DNA of 64,000 nt from Verrucomicrobia bacterium IMCC26134 (GCA_000972765.1 CP011265.1:1240001-1304000); one strand, 5' to 3'. Shown: positions 39,266-48,497, counted from the stretch's first letter. Translations and numbers: made by a program. The notes: generated from the letters alone by a model not told the origin.

Positions 39266-40063
39266 GTGCCCTCATCCGACCTGCTCGTCCGAATCGCCGC
39301 CGCCAAAAGTGCAGTCCTCGCCCAGGCTGCCTATCTGCATCGTGAGTTCGGCGCCGTGCGCAGTGACTGGAAGAGTGACGGCACCCGTGTCACCCCGGCC
39401 GACATCGCCATCTCCGAGGCGATCTTCGCCGATCTGCGCGCGCGGTTTCCCGATGACGAGTTGCTCAGCGAAGAGCTTGGCGATGCCACCGCCCCCATCG
39501 TGATGAAGGCGCGCTTCGCCTGGGTGCTCGACCCGATCGACGGCACCAACAACTACGCGACGGGCATCCCGAGCTGTGCCATCTCGCTCGCACTGCTCGA
39601 AAATGGTATGCCGGTCTATGGGGTGATTTATGATCTCGCCCGCCGCGTTCTTTTGCACGGCGGACCTGGATTCGGGGTGTGGGACGGAGACCGCGCCGCG
39701 CAGGTGAAGACCGATACGCCCGCCGGCCATCGTATGCTCGGCTTTCACAGTCCGATGGATAAAAAGTTTTATCCCCACGCCAGTCTGCTGGTTTCCCGTT
39801 TTAAAATCCGCGGGCTCGGGAGCAGCACGCTTCATCTGGCCTATGTGGCGGCGGGGCTCTTCGACGCCACGGTCGATCACAATGTCCGGGTTTGGGATAT
39901 CGCGGCGGCCGTGCCTCTGGTGCTGGGCGGAGGTGGAGAGGTGCACTACATGGAAGGCGATATTTTCCCGCTGCGAATTTTTGATCTGAAGATGCAACGC
40001 ATCCCGTTTTACGCCGGTTCACCCGCCGTCTGTGAAGAGCTCGCCGCGTTGCTGACTGCATAG
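39266..40063 (+). CDS. Inositol monophosphatase family protein
   Basis: 265 codons with a GTG start at 39266; this start gives normal family length (about 260-270) and a spacing of 21 bp from purH. The metal and substrate motifs are SEELGD, WVLDPIDGTNNYATGIP and VWDIAAAVPLVLGGGGEV. Relatives hydrolyse inositol-1-phosphate, fructose-1,6-bisphosphate or 3'-phosphoadenosine phosphate. The substrate cannot be decided from sequence. Confidence 0.9.
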   Translation: MPSSDLLVRIAAAKSAVLAQAAYLHREFGAVRSDWKSDGTRVTPADIAISEAIFADLRARFPDDELLSEELGDATAPIVMKARFAWVLDPIDGTNNYATGIPSCAISLALLENGMPVYGVIYDLARRVLLHGGPGFGVWDGDRAAQVKTDTPAGHRMLGFHSPMDKKFYPHASLLVSRFKIRGLGSSTLHLAYVAAGLFDATVDHNVRVWDIAAAVPLVLGGGGEVHYMEGDIFPLRIFDLKMQRIPFYAGSPAVCEELAALLTA

Positions 40064-40071
40064 TTGCGCAA

Positions 40072-40086
40072 GGGGGGGGGGGGGGG
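40072..40086. repeat. Homopolymer run of 15 G
   Basis: Fifteen consecutive G lie 9 bp after the stop at 40063 and about 90 bp before the transglutaminase-like gene. Such tracts are prone to slippage in vivo and in sequencing. Confidence 0.95.
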
Positions 40087-40174
40087 CGCCGGCGGCATTT
40101 CCTGTTTTTTTGGGTCCTGAGGTCAGACGTGCCCGCGCGTTTTGCGGGGAAGGGAATGTCGGCTATGATGGGAG

Positions 40175-41143
40175 ATGAATTACGTTGCACGCGAGATGAA
40201 GCCGGCGACCTGTTATCCTACGAATACCTTACTTAACGCTTCCGGTCACTCGCTCGATATCACACTCCGGGTTGGTTGCCGGCTCACCTACGAGGCCACG
40301 GGGCCGGCTGCCTTGGTCTTGAACATGAATTTGCAACCGGGCGACCTCCATGCCGTGCAGAATGAGTCGCTGGTGCTGGGGGACCGCCTGCCGGTGGACA
40401 CTTACACGGACTTTCACGGCAATCGCATCCTCCGGTTGCAGCTGGTTCCCGGCCGCAACGTCATTACCCACGATGCCATCGTAAAGGTTTCATCGCGGCC
40501 GGATAACCATGAACTCGCACCGGCTGCGCCCGTCGAGGTGGGCCGACTGCCGATGGAATATCTGCGTTACACTCTGCCCAGCCGATATTGCGATTCGGAC
40601 AAACTGACGGATTTCGCGTGGCAGCAGTTTGGCCGCATCGAGCACGGCTGGCCTCGCGCCCAGGCGATCAGTCTCTGGCTGCATCAAAACATAGAATACC
40701 GGTTTTATTCCGGACGCTCTGATATCTCGGCCTGGGATGTGTTGCAGCGAGGCTACGGTGTGTGCCGTGATTTCGCCCATCTCGCGATCGCACTGAATAG
40801 AACCTTTAACATCCCCGCCCGCTACATCACGGGGCATTTGCCCGACATCGGCGTGCCTGACCCTGTCGGGCACATGGATTTCCACGCCTACGTGGAACTT
40901 TATCTAGACGGCGCGTGGTTCACCACCGACGCGCGTTTTCACTCGGCGCGCATCGGGCGCATTCCCGTGGCGCGGGGCCTAGATGCGGTCGACGGGGCCT
41001 TTTCCACCATTTATGGCGGCGCTCAGCTCGCGTATTTCCAAGTCTGGGCCTACCAAATAGTGCCGGGCACGGTGAACATCGGCGACCCGGTCGATCTCTC
41101 GCTTAGGGTCGACAACCGGATCCCTATCCAGCGCGATTTTTGA
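40175..41143 (+). CDS. Transglutaminase-like cysteine peptidase-fold protein
   Basis: 322 codons. An N-terminal beta domain (residues 25-110) precedes the transglutaminase core. The catalytic triad is readable: Cys in RGYGVCRDFAHLAIAL, His in GHMDFHAYVELYL and Asp in AWFTTDARF. This is the family of bacterial transglutaminase-like proteins often found with circularly permuted ATP-grasp genes, which are absent here. No signal peptide is evident. ATG 40196 is an alternative start. The stop directly abuts the stop of the convergent response-regulator gene. Confidence 0.88.
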   Translation: MNYVAREMKPATCYPTNTLLNASGHSLDITLRVGCRLTYEATGPAALVLNMNLQPGDLHAVQNESLVLGDRLPVDTYTDFHGNRILRLQLVPGRNVITHDAIVKVSSRPDNHELAPAAPVEVGRLPMEYLRYTLPSRYCDSDKLTDFAWQQFGRIEHGWPRAQAISLWLHQNIEYRFYSGRSDISAWDVLQRGYGVCRDFAHLAIALNRTFNIPARYITGHLPDIGVPDPVGHMDFHAYVELYLDGAWFTTDARFHSARIGRIPVARGLDAVDGAFSTIYGGAQLAYFQVWAYQIVPGTVNIGDPVDLSLRVDNRIPIQRDF

Positions 41144-42376
41144 TCAGGCGCTTTCCTCGTAGTTAAACTCGTAGAGGGACTCCAGGAGCATATCCTGGAA
41201 AAGTGCCTCCTTGTATTGTGCTTCCATGGCTTTGGCCGAAATCAGGTGTGACTTGTCTATTATATCGCTTGGATCGGCGACTTTGCAGGCGATTTCGATG
41301 GTGCGATGCAGTTGAATATAGTCGCCCGGCCAGGACTGGTTTTCGAGCCATACCCGGGCGGCGTGCGTGAGGCTTAGCTTGCTCGCTCCCACACGACGGA
41401 GGATGGCGCGAACGAGCAGGAAAAGATCTTCATTGCGTGCACGTAGCTCCGGCAGACGCTGCGACATGGCGCCGGTGCGCATGAGGAGTTGTTCATCGAA
41501 CGATCCGGCGTCCGCCAGTTCGTGAAGCGATTCTTCTGCGCAGAGAATCAAGCTGACCTTGTTGAGGAAATAAGGATCCAGCGCGCCTTCACCCGTATAC
41601 AGGCCATTCAGGACGGCTTGTTGCGCGTTGGTCAGCCGTTCGCTGTTGGTGATGATCAAGATGATCGGGCGATTTTGCAGCAATGCCGGTGCGAAAAGTA
41701 TGATCAAGTTGCGTTCGCTGACTTCTTTTGCCGGGCAGGCCAGGAGCAAGGCTTCCTTGGACTCGGCCATCGCGACTGCAAAATCGAGAAAGCCCGCGCC
41801 CGGGCGGCCTTCAAGCGTAGCCGCGGCTTTGAAACGGCGCATACGCATAAAGCCATCCACCAGTTTACGCGCAACGATGGATACGCCGGAGAATATCGGT
41901 TTCTCCAGTATTCGGGCGTCGATGCCGGGGGCGAGAAAGGGAGTATGGGACTCTTCGTCGGTTTTTGTCGTCGGTTCGGCGACCGCGAACTGGCGGTAGT
42001 GCTCCACCAGTTTGCTCACCTCTTCTTTGAGGCTGAGCGGATTCAGCGGTTTGGTGAACAGGGTATCAATGCCCAGTGCATTGTATTGAGCGAGCACCTC
42101 TTCATTCACTTTGCCAGAGCACACCATCACCGGGAGGCGCGGGTTCAGCGAGCGGATCACTTCGAGTGCGCCCAGTCCGTTCAGTCTGGGCATTTCGTGG
42201 TCGAGAATAATGAGGTCGAAATAAATCGATCGCACCGCCTCCACGGCTTGAAGCCCGTCGTAGACGCACAGGACTTCATAGTCGGCGTTTCTCAGCACCA
42301 TGGCCAGCAATCCGCAACACACCTCTGAATCATCGGCGATCAGAATACGATATCGTTTGTTCTCGGGGGGTTCCAT
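41144..42376 (-). CDS. Response regulator with degenerate NtrC-type AAA+ domain
   Basis: 410 codons. The receiver domain is complete: acidic pair D15-D16, phospho-acceptor D59 in LIILDHEMPRLNG and K109 in TLFTKP. Residues 150-400 have the length and spacing of a sigma-54 activator AAA+ domain (PIFSGVSIVARKLVDGFMRM at the front; LRARNEDLFLLVRAILRR and LENQSWPGDYIQLHRTIEIA at the back), but there is no Walker A and no GAFTGA loop. No helix-turn-helix is seen at the C-terminus. It therefore looks like a receiver coupled to a non-catalytic AAA+ remnant that may act through protein contacts. No histidine kinase is adjacent. Confidence 0.8.
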   Translation of the reverse strand: MEPPENKRYRILIADDSEVCCGLLAMVLRNADYEVLCVYDGLQAVEAVRSIYFDLIILDHEMPRLNGLGALEVIRSLNPRLPVMVCSGKVNEEVLAQYNALGIDTLFTKPLNPLSLKEEVSKLVEHYRQFAVAEPTTKTDEESHTPFLAPGIDARILEKPIFSGVSIVARKLVDGFMRMRRFKAAATLEGRPGAGFLDFAVAMAESKEALLLACPAKEVSERNLIILFAPALLQNRPIILIITNSERLTNAQQAVLNGLYTGEGALDPYFLNKVSLILCAEESLHELADAGSFDEQLLMRTGAMSQRLPELRARNEDLFLLVRAILRRVGASKLSLTHAARVWLENQSWPGDYIQLHRTIEIACKVADPSDIIDKSHLISAKAMEAQYKEALFQDMLLESLYEFNYEESA

Positions 42377-42484
42377 TCGATGGTAAAATAACTTCTGTAG
42401 ATGGTGGGTGAAACTCTTGAAAAGTGTAAATTTATAAATGGAGCCTTTTCAAACGCTAGTCTTCTTCGCCCCCCCCCGCTTTTT

Positions 42485-43186
42485 TTATCCGGCCAGGCAG
42501 GAATCAGGAAAGGCTGGTTTGTGTCGCAGCCAGAGCACACGGCACAAGCTGTTGGTCAGCGCCTCGTTCAGGGCTGATCCAAAATCGTAGGCACGATCGT
42601 CGTAGCCGGCCGATTCCAAAGCCTCATCCAAACCCAGCATCACGGCAAATACCCGTGCCCGCAGTTCCGGTATGTAGACCGCCTCGAGGTCGACCGCGCG
42701 ATCGGCGGCGTGGGCTTCGCAGACTGAAGCATCGCTGGTGTGGTGCACACGGCAGGCCTCCGGGCGCCCTTCGTAGATGGTGCATCGACCATCGGCGGCG
42801 AGCAGGGCGCACGGGTGGCTCAAGCGGTCGCGTTCCTCGGTGCTAAGCCCCTTGACCCGCGCACGGCGGGCAGCGGTGCGTTCGATCACCGCGGCGAGCG
42901 CCTCGGCCGAGAAAGTCACCTGGATGTATTCGGCCGCAAGAAAAACCTCATGCGCCTGAACGTCGATCGAGACGCTGCAACAATGGCTGCATCCCGCCCG
43001 GCAGGCGACCTTTGTCCTGATTTTCACCGGGCTTTCATCGTGCGCTTTATCCAATTCCTGCATTCCTTTTCGAAGCGCCGCGAACATGGCGTCTGGATTA
43101 TCGATCGATTGCAGACGGCTACCCATGGCTTCGACGGCTTGCGCGTAAAGTTGACGGCGTTGTTTTTCGATGGCGGGGGAGAACAT
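42485..43186 (-). CDS. YkgJ-family cysteine-cluster protein
   Basis: 233 codons. Cys pattern CRAGCSHCCSV followed by CALLAADGRCTIYEGRPEAC fits the zinc- or iron-chelating CxxxCxxCC family (YkgJ). The function of the family is poorly defined, with some members linked to metal chelation or protein modification. It is 108 bp from the response-regulator gene across an AT-rich spacer containing a run of nine C. Confidence 0.85.
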   Translation of the reverse strand: MFSPAIEKQRRQLYAQAVEAMGSRLQSIDNPDAMFAALRKGMQELDKAHDESPVKIRTKVACRAGCSHCCSVSIDVQAHEVFLAAEYIQVTFSAEALAAVIERTAARRARVKGLSTEERDRLSHPCALLAADGRCTIYEGRPEACRVHHTSDASVCEAHAADRAVDLEAVYIPELRARVFAVMLGLDEALESAGYDDRAYDFGSALNEALTNSLCRVLWLRHKPAFPDSCLAG

Positions 43187-43270
43187 GGTGGCGGTCCATC
43201 GGCGCAGCCTGAGACGGAAATCGCGATATAAATGAGCGGGAGGTTTCCGGTTCCCCCTTTTGCTTTAGCT

Positions 43271-43289
43271 GCGCCGAGCCTCTCGGCGC
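43271..43289. terminator. Hairpin downstream of the DTW-domain gene
   Basis: A 7-bp perfect stem (GCGCCGA at 43271-43277 with TCGGCGC at 43283-43289) lies between the DTW-domain gene and the YkgJ-like gene. No T run follows on either strand, so termination is uncertain. Confidence 0.3.
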
Positions 43290-43333
43290 GCCCGGCGGTC
43301 ACGCCTGGCTTCCAAAAGGCTGCGGTTTTTCGC

Positions 43334-44065
43334 TCAGGCGCCCTCGGCTCCGGTGGCTGGCAGAGCGAGGTAGTTGCTGCGGCGGGCGCTGGCGCCGCGC
43401 GGGCCTTTTCTCGTTTCGGGCGCGCTGTAGGCGTGGCGGCGGTAGCCTTCTCGCGCGGGGTCCTCGGCGCAGCGGATTTGATAATCCTGCATGCGGCCGA
43501 AGAGTTCAACGAGCTGGTTCGGCAGCTTGTATTCGTCCAGCCCGGAGCGCTCCAGTGCCAGCAGGGTTTCGTGGGTCGCCTCAAGGGTGGAGAGGCAGCC
43601 TTCCTGGGGCTGTTGTTTAATGATGTAACGGCTGGGCGCGACAGGCGTGAACATGATCCGCGGCAGCGCTTGAAGGGTGGGTGACAGGCGCAGCATCTTT
43701 CGCGCGCAGCTCCAGGTGGCATCGAGCAGGAACACGACGAGCCTGCGGCCGCCGAGCTCGGCCGGGGCGAGTTCGCCATTGGAGAGGTTGCGCGCCGTGG
43801 CGCCGGGGTAGAGGAGCACGGCATGGTTGGCCGGATCGCGGATCAAACTCTGCACCGCTCCATGGTTATCGAATTCCACGCCCATGTGGATTTCGCTGTT
43901 TGGCAGGCAGAGGTGGGTGAGCCGTCCGGTGCCTGCCTTCTCGCGCTTGAACTCCTTGGGGTGCATCAACAACACGAATTTGGTGCGCGTCGGCATCGGC
44001 GTGACCGAGCCGCACCAGCAGAGTGCGGAGGGCCAGAAGCAGCGATAGCAGGTGACTCGGCTCAT
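43334..44065 (-). CDS. DTW-domain protein, probable tRNA-uridine aminocarboxypropyltransferase (TapT-like)
   Basis: 243 codons. It opens with a zinc-type Cys set (CYRCFWPSALCWC), followed by the DTW-domain patterns KFVLLMHPKEFKREKAGTGR, LYPGA and VVFLLDATWSCARKM, where DATW corresponds to the family's DTW motif. Characterised members add aminocarboxypropyl to tRNA uridine using S-adenosylmethionine. The last 30 residues are basic and low complexity. It lies 45 bp after the MYG1-family gene on the same strand. Confidence 0.88.
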   Translation of the reverse strand: MSRVTCYRCFWPSALCWCGSVTPMPTRTKFVLLMHPKEFKREKAGTGRLTHLCLPNSEIHMGVEFDNHGAVQSLIRDPANHAVLLYPGATARNLSNGELAPAELGGRRLVVFLLDATWSCARKMLRLSPTLQALPRIMFTPVAPSRYIIKQQPQEGCLSTLEATHETLLALERSGLDEYKLPNQLVELFGRMQDYQIRCAEDPAREGYRRHAYSAPETRKGPRGASARRSNYLALPATGAEGA

Positions 44066-44110
44066 GCGCGGCGGGTTCGCGGGTCGGTTAAACTCAAGGA
44101 GTTTGGGTGC

Positions 44111-44989
44111 TCAGCGGGATGCCGATGCGCCAGCCAGCATCAGCAGTTCGCGCAGACGGCCTGCATCCGCCGCCGAGGTCTTGGCGACGAAGCCGCGGGC
44201 GTGGGCGAAATGGACGTCGCTCTCGCCCGCGATACGGGCGAAATCAAGGCGCGGGTTGTCCCGGAAACGAGAAAGCCCGTAGCCGCCTCCGCGGCGGTCG
44301 GGGTATACGAGGCCCACCACCTCGCGCGACAGGCCGCGCAGTTCCACGAAACGGTCCAGCGCCATCGAAGGTTCTTCGGGTATGGGTTCGGTGCGGGGAA
44401 GGAAGAGGAACTTGCCTGGTTCGGCGCCGAGGTCGAAGTCCCAGAACACGACGTGTTGCTCCAGGAAATCGAGGCGTGCGCGCAGGGAGCGGATGTAGCC
44501 GGTGATGTCCTGTCCGATCATGCGCATGATTTCCCAGAGGGGCTCGCCGGGTGTGATGCGGGACTGGAATGCGAAGCGGCGCAGCAAGCTGAGGTCGACG
44601 GTCGAGTTGAGTTTCGACATGGATTCGCGCGGTATGCCGAGCCAGCGGGCGGTGGCTTGCGGGCCGCGGCAGTCGAACCACTCGACCGGCTCCAGCCAGT
44701 CGCAAAACTGGCGCGCGTCTTGGTAGATCCCGAGGTGCTGCAAGATCAGCGACAGCGAGCAGGTGGGCGTATGGTCGGACGGGAGTTGATGATGGTCAAA
44801 GTTGTGCAGCTCGGGCTCGTGCCGATGCCCCACATCCACCACGCAGACTTTTGGATCGGCGAGCTCTGCCTCGGTGGGTTCTCGGCGCACGATGGGTGCG
44901 GGCCGTTCGGCGAGCAGGACGCAGCAGGCGAGAAACTCGTCTTTGTGCGCTCCGCCGGGATGGGTGAGTATCGAGTGGTAGGTCAACAT
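44111..44989 (-). CDS. MYG1-family (UPF0160) metal-dependent protein
   Basis: 292 codons. The DHH-like metal motifs of the family are present as THPGGAHKDEFLACCVLL and VVDVGHRHEPELHNFDHHQ. Family members are thought to be metal-dependent nucleases or phosphoesterases; the eukaryotic MYG1 is a 3'-5' RNA exonuclease. The bacterial role is not established. It is divergent from the FKBP gene. Confidence 0.85.
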   Translation of the reverse strand: MLTYHSILTHPGGAHKDEFLACCVLLAERPAPIVRREPTEAELADPKVCVVDVGHRHEPELHNFDHHQLPSDHTPTCSLSLILQHLGIYQDARQFCDWLEPVEWFDCRGPQATARWLGIPRESMSKLNSTVDLSLLRRFAFQSRITPGEPLWEIMRMIGQDITGYIRSLRARLDFLEQHVVFWDFDLGAEPGKFLFLPRTEPIPEEPSMALDRFVELRGLSREVVGLVYPDRRGGGYGLSRFRDNPRLDFARIAGESDVHFAHARGFVAKTSAADAGRLRELLMLAGASASR

Positions 44990-45085
44990 TACGGCGAGAA
45001 GCTAGGTCGCATTGTGTCCACCGCAACGCCGGAGCGCGTTTCACGCGCCGATTGACGTAAGGGTGTGCTCCACCGAGGCTGTGGC

Positions 45086-45412
45086 ATGGCAACTCTACAG
45101 ATCGAAACACTCGTCTCCGGCACCGGCCCCGCGCCCCGCAAGGGGCAGCTTGTGACCGTGCACTACACCGGCTGGCTCGTCACCGGGGAGAAGTTCGACA
45201 GCTCCGTGGATCGCGACGAGCCCTTCAGTTTCGTGCTGGGCGCGCGGCAGGTCATCGGCGGCTGGGATCAGGGCGTCGCAAAAATGGTAGTCGGCGACAA
45301 GGTCCGGCTCACCCTCCCGCCCGAGCTGGGTTACGGAGCGGACGGTTATCCGGGCGCTATTCCGCCAAACGCGACGCTCGTCTTTGAAGTGGAGTTGCTG
45401 TCCGTGGGCTGA
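45086..45412 (+). CDS. FKBP-type peptidyl-prolyl cis-trans isomerase
   Basis: 108 codons from the ATG at 45086, the length of a single FKBP domain. Family signatures are [39 protein letters not shown] and [19 protein letters not shown]. There is no signal peptide, so it acts in the cytoplasm. It ends 12 bp from the stop of the convergent hutI. Confidence 0.95.
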   Translation: MATLQIETLVSGTGPAPRKGQLVTVHYTGWLVTGEKFDSSVDRDEPFSFVLGARQVIGGWDQGVAKMVVGDKVRLTLPPELGYGADGYPGAIPPNATLVFEVELLSVG

Positions 45413-45424
45413 GCCGGCTGCGGT

Positions 45425-46660
45425 TCACCCGATGCGGCGTCCGCCGCAGATGACGATGTCCACGGGGTTGCCGCCAAATTCGTTGGCAAGGGCGCGTTCG
45501 TCAGTGTGGTTCAAGACGAGCAGGTCGGCGCGCCGGCCCGCTTCGATTGTTCCCCGGTCGGTGAGACCGAGCGCAGCGGCGGCGTTGGCGGTGGTGGCGG
45601 TGATCGCCTCGGCCACCGAGAGACCGGCGTGACGCACCGCCAGGGCGATGACAAAGGGCATGGAGTGGCCGGGCGCGGTGCCGGGGTTGTAGTTGCTGGC
45701 CAGCGCGAGTCTGCCGCCGCTGTCCACGAAGGCGCCGGCGCGCGCGTAACGGCCGCGGGTGTGAAAGCTCGTCGCGGGGAGCATCACCGCGATGGTCTCG
45801 CTGGCGGCGAGCGCGATGAGGTCTGCCTTCGAGGCGCCGGCAAGGTGGGAGACACTGCGCGCGTGCAGGTTGATCGCCTCGGGTATCATGCCGAGGGATT
45901 TGTCGCGGTCGGTCTGCACGCTGATGGGCAGGCCGTGTTTCCGGGCGCGTTCCAGCAGGCGCACGCAGGCCTCGACCGGCCAGGTGTGTTCCTCGCAGCT
46001 GGCCTCCACCGCGATGCCGGGGAACTCATGCCAGATCGCGGGCAATACTTCGCGCACGATGTTGCGGGTGTAGGTCGCGACATCGCTTTCGATGGCGTGG
46101 CCGAGCAGGGCGGTGGGCACGACCGTGCCGGGCCACTCGGAGGCGCCGCGCTGGATGGCGTGCAAGAGTTTCAACTCGCCGTCCAGGTTCAGTCCGTAGC
46201 CGCTTTTTACCTCCACGGTGGTCGTGCCGGCGCGCAGCATGGCGTCGAGGCGGGTGCGGAGCCAGGCCGCGAGCTGCTTGCGGGTGGAGTCACGCACGGC
46301 GCGGACGGTGGAGTGGATGCCGCCGCCGAGTTTGGTGAGCTCGGTTGGGTTGGTGCCGGCCAGGATCTTATCCCACTCGTCGAGCCTGTTGCCGGCCCAG
46401 CAGGCGTGGGTGTGGCAATCGACAAAGCCCGGCATGAGCACCCGGCCTTCGGCGTCGATCACGGTCGCGCCTTCAGGTGCCGTGAGGCCTGCTCCGACGG
46501 CGATGATTTTATCTCCCTGCACCAGGACGTCGCCGCGTGGAATGATGCCGAGTTCCCTCATGGCCGCGCCGGCGCGGGCGCGCACCGGGGTGACCGGCGC
46601 CGCGGCGTTGGCGGGTGCGGCGAGGGTGAGGAGGCGGGCGTTGCGGATCAGCAGGCTCAT
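45425..46660 (-). CDS. hutI: Imidazolonepropionase
   Basis: 411 codons, normal length. The amidohydrolase metal site is visible in GFVDCHTHACWAGNRLDEW and further signatures include TTVEVKSGYGLNLDGEL and EASCEEHTWP. It hydrolyses imidazolone propionate in histidine degradation. The usual metal-site Asp of the last barrel strand (commonly DxNPG in this family) appears to be Asn in LASNYNPGTAPGHS. No other hut gene is in the window. It is divergent from xylB. Confidence 0.92.
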   Translation of the reverse strand: MSLLIRNARLLTLAAPANAAAPVTPVRARAGAAMRELGIIPRGDVLVQGDKIIAVGAGLTAPEGATVIDAEGRVLMPGFVDCHTHACWAGNRLDEWDKILAGTNPTELTKLGGGIHSTVRAVRDSTRKQLAAWLRTRLDAMLRAGTTTVEVKSGYGLNLDGELKLLHAIQRGASEWPGTVVPTALLGHAIESDVATYTRNIVREVLPAIWHEFPGIAVEASCEEHTWPVEACVRLLERARKHGLPISVQTDRDKSLGMIPEAINLHARSVSHLAGASKADLIALAASETIAVMLPATSFHTRGRYARAGAFVDSGGRLALASNYNPGTAPGHSMPFVIALAVRHAGLSVAEAITATTANAAAALGLTDRGTIEAGRRADLLVLNHTDERALANEFGGNPVDIVICGGRRIG

Positions 46661-46767
46661 GGGGGAAGGGGTAATTCGTGCGGTTCGGGCCGCAAGGTCA
46701 CGCGCAAAGCACCGGGCCTGCGTGTGCGTCGGTTCGGCAGGGGAGAGTCAGCTCAAGGAAATAGTTG

Positions 46768-46790
46768 TGCACATGACTGGGATATGTGCA
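46768..46790. promoter_or_regulatory. Candidate operator upstream of xylB
   Basis: A perfect inverted repeat TGCACAT-N9-ATGTGCA lies about 75 bp before xylB in an AT-rich stretch, in the divergent hutI-xylB region. The form suits a dimeric regulator, possibly of xylose genes, which is inference only. Confidence 0.4.
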
Positions 46791-46863
46791 GCCGTTTAAC
46801 TCTTATATTAGGTGTGCAATTATCATTGTTTTAGCCAGGTTTCCCGTCACTTAAACCCTCAAC

Positions 46864-48387
46864 ATGAGCCTCTACATCGGTATCGATTCCGGCACCCAGT
46901 CCACCAAGGCGGTCGTTCTCGACCTGGTCTCCAAAAAAGTCATCGCCGAGGCGCGCGCCCCTCATTCACTCATCTCCGGTCTGCCCGCCGGGCACATGGA
47001 GCAGCATCCCTCCGAGTGGGTCGCGGCGCTGGAGACCACCCTCGCCGAGGTCGTGGCCAAGATCGGCCCCGCCCGCGCCCTTGAGATTCGCGGAATCGGA
47101 GTCTCCGGGCAACAGCACGGCTTCGTGCCGCTTGATGCCGCGGGCAAGGTCATACGCCCCTCCAAGCTCTGGTGCGATACCTCGACCATCGCCGAGTGCG
47201 CCCTCATCACCAAAAAGCTCGGCGGCGAGAAAGCCGCGCTGCGCCACACCGGCAGCCTGATTTTACCCGGCTTCACCGCACCGAAGATTCTCTGGCTGAA
47301 ACGCCACGAGCCCGCGAATTACAAAAAGCTCCGCCACGTCCTGCTCCCCCATGACTACCTGAACTTTCACCTCACCGGCGCCTATTTTATGGAATACGGT
47401 GACGCTTCCGGCACCGCGCTGCTCGACGTGCGCAAGCGCACTTGGTCGAAGGCTGCGATCAACGCCATCGACCCCAAACTTGCCGCCTGGCTGCCGCCTC
47501 TCTCCGCCTCGCACGAGTCTCCGGGCGTGGTGCGCGGCGAGCTCGCGGCCAAGTTGGGCCTGCCTGCCGGAGTGGTCGTCTCGGCCGGCGGCGGTGATAA
47601 CATGATGGGCGCCATTGGCACGGGCAACGTCTCCCCGGGTGTGATCAGCGCCAGCTTCGGCACCAGCGGCACGATCTACGCCTACGCGGAAAAGCCCGTC
47701 ACCGATCCCTCGGGCGAGATCGCGGCTTTCTGCTCCTCCACCGGCGGCTGGTTGCCGCTCCTCTGCACCATGAATGTCACCACCGTGACCGAGCAGGTGC
47801 GCCAGCTCTTCGGCCAGGACCACGCCGGTCTCGCTGCCGCCGTCGCCTCGGTGCCCGCCGGTTCAGACGGACTCGTCTTGCTGCCCTACCTTGCCGGTGA
47901 ACGCACACCCAACGTCCCCGCCGGTTCCGGCGTGTTGCTCGGGCTGACCAACAAGACCTTTAACCCCGCCCACCTCGCCCGCGCCTCGATGGAGGGCGTC
48001 ACGCTCGGAATGAACTATGGCCTGCGCCGCCTCGCCGTGCTCGGCGTGGCGGCAAAGGAAATCCGCGTGACTGGCGGTGGCGCGAAGTCGCCGGTGTGGC
48101 GCCAGCTCATGGCGGACATCTTTGGCGTGCCCGTGGTGGCGATGGTCGAGGACGAGGGCGCGGCCCTCGGCGGCGCCTTGCAAGCGGCTTGGTGTGTAGC
48201 CCTCAAGGAGGGGAAGAAGGCCAGGCTGGCTGACATCACCAAGGCGGTCGTGGCCGTGGATGAGAAATCCCGCTGCAAGCCCGATAAGAAGACCCACCTC
48301 CGCTACCAAAGAGTCCAGGCCGTGCAGGACAAACTAAGCCTCGCCCTCCGCGACGTCTTCACCGCCCAGCGCGAGCTGGCGGGCTGA
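46864..48387 (+). CDS. xylB: Xylulokinase (FGGY family)
   Basis: 507 codons. FGGY patterns run in order: YIGIDSGTQSTKAVVLDL, GVSGQQHGFVPLD, SAGGGDNMMGAIGTG, SFGTSGTIYAYAEKP, LPYLAGERTPNVPAGSGVLL and VTGGGAKSPVWRQLMADIF. It phosphorylates D-xylulose in the cytoplasm. It stands alone, without xylA. It is the last clear core gene before the integron array, whose most decayed end lies just downstream. Confidence 0.95.
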   Translation: MSLYIGIDSGTQSTKAVVLDLVSKKVIAEARAPHSLISGLPAGHMEQHPSEWVAALETTLAEVVAKIGPARALEIRGIGVSGQQHGFVPLDAAGKVIRPSKLWCDTSTIAECALITKKLGGEKAALRHTGSLILPGFTAPKILWLKRHEPANYKKLRHVLLPHDYLNFHLTGAYFMEYGDASGTALLDVRKRTWSKAAINAIDPKLAAWLPPLSASHESPGVVRGELAAKLGLPAGVVVSAGGGDNMMGAIGTGNVSPGVISASFGTSGTIYAYAEKPVTDPSGEIAAFCSSTGGWLPLLCTMNVTTVTEQVRQLFGQDHAGLAAAVASVPAGSDGLVLLPYLAGERTPNVPAGSGVLLGLTNKTFNPAHLARASMEGVTLGMNYGLRRLAVLGVAAKEIRVTGGGAKSPVWRQLMADIFGVPVVAMVEDEGAALGGALQAAWCVALKEGKKARLADITKAVVAVDEKSRCKPDKKTHLRYQRVQAVQDKLSLALRDVFTAQRELAG

Positions 48388-48420
48388 GTCAGCGCGGGCC
48401 GTCCATGGGGTGGGGGATCG

Positions 48421-48490
48421 CTGAGTGGCGTGCTGCCCAGCCGCACGGTCAGTGAAAGGGATACCCGTGGTCTGCAGGCCCTGATTGGGC
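48421..48490 (-). repeat. Possible decayed terminal attC
   Basis: Ends in GATTGGGC, like the right end of other sites, and carries a CCGCACGG segment seen in attC arms, but the left box is not recognisable. It may be the oldest remnant beside xylB. Confidence 0.25.
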
Positions 48491-48497
48491 GCTGCTT

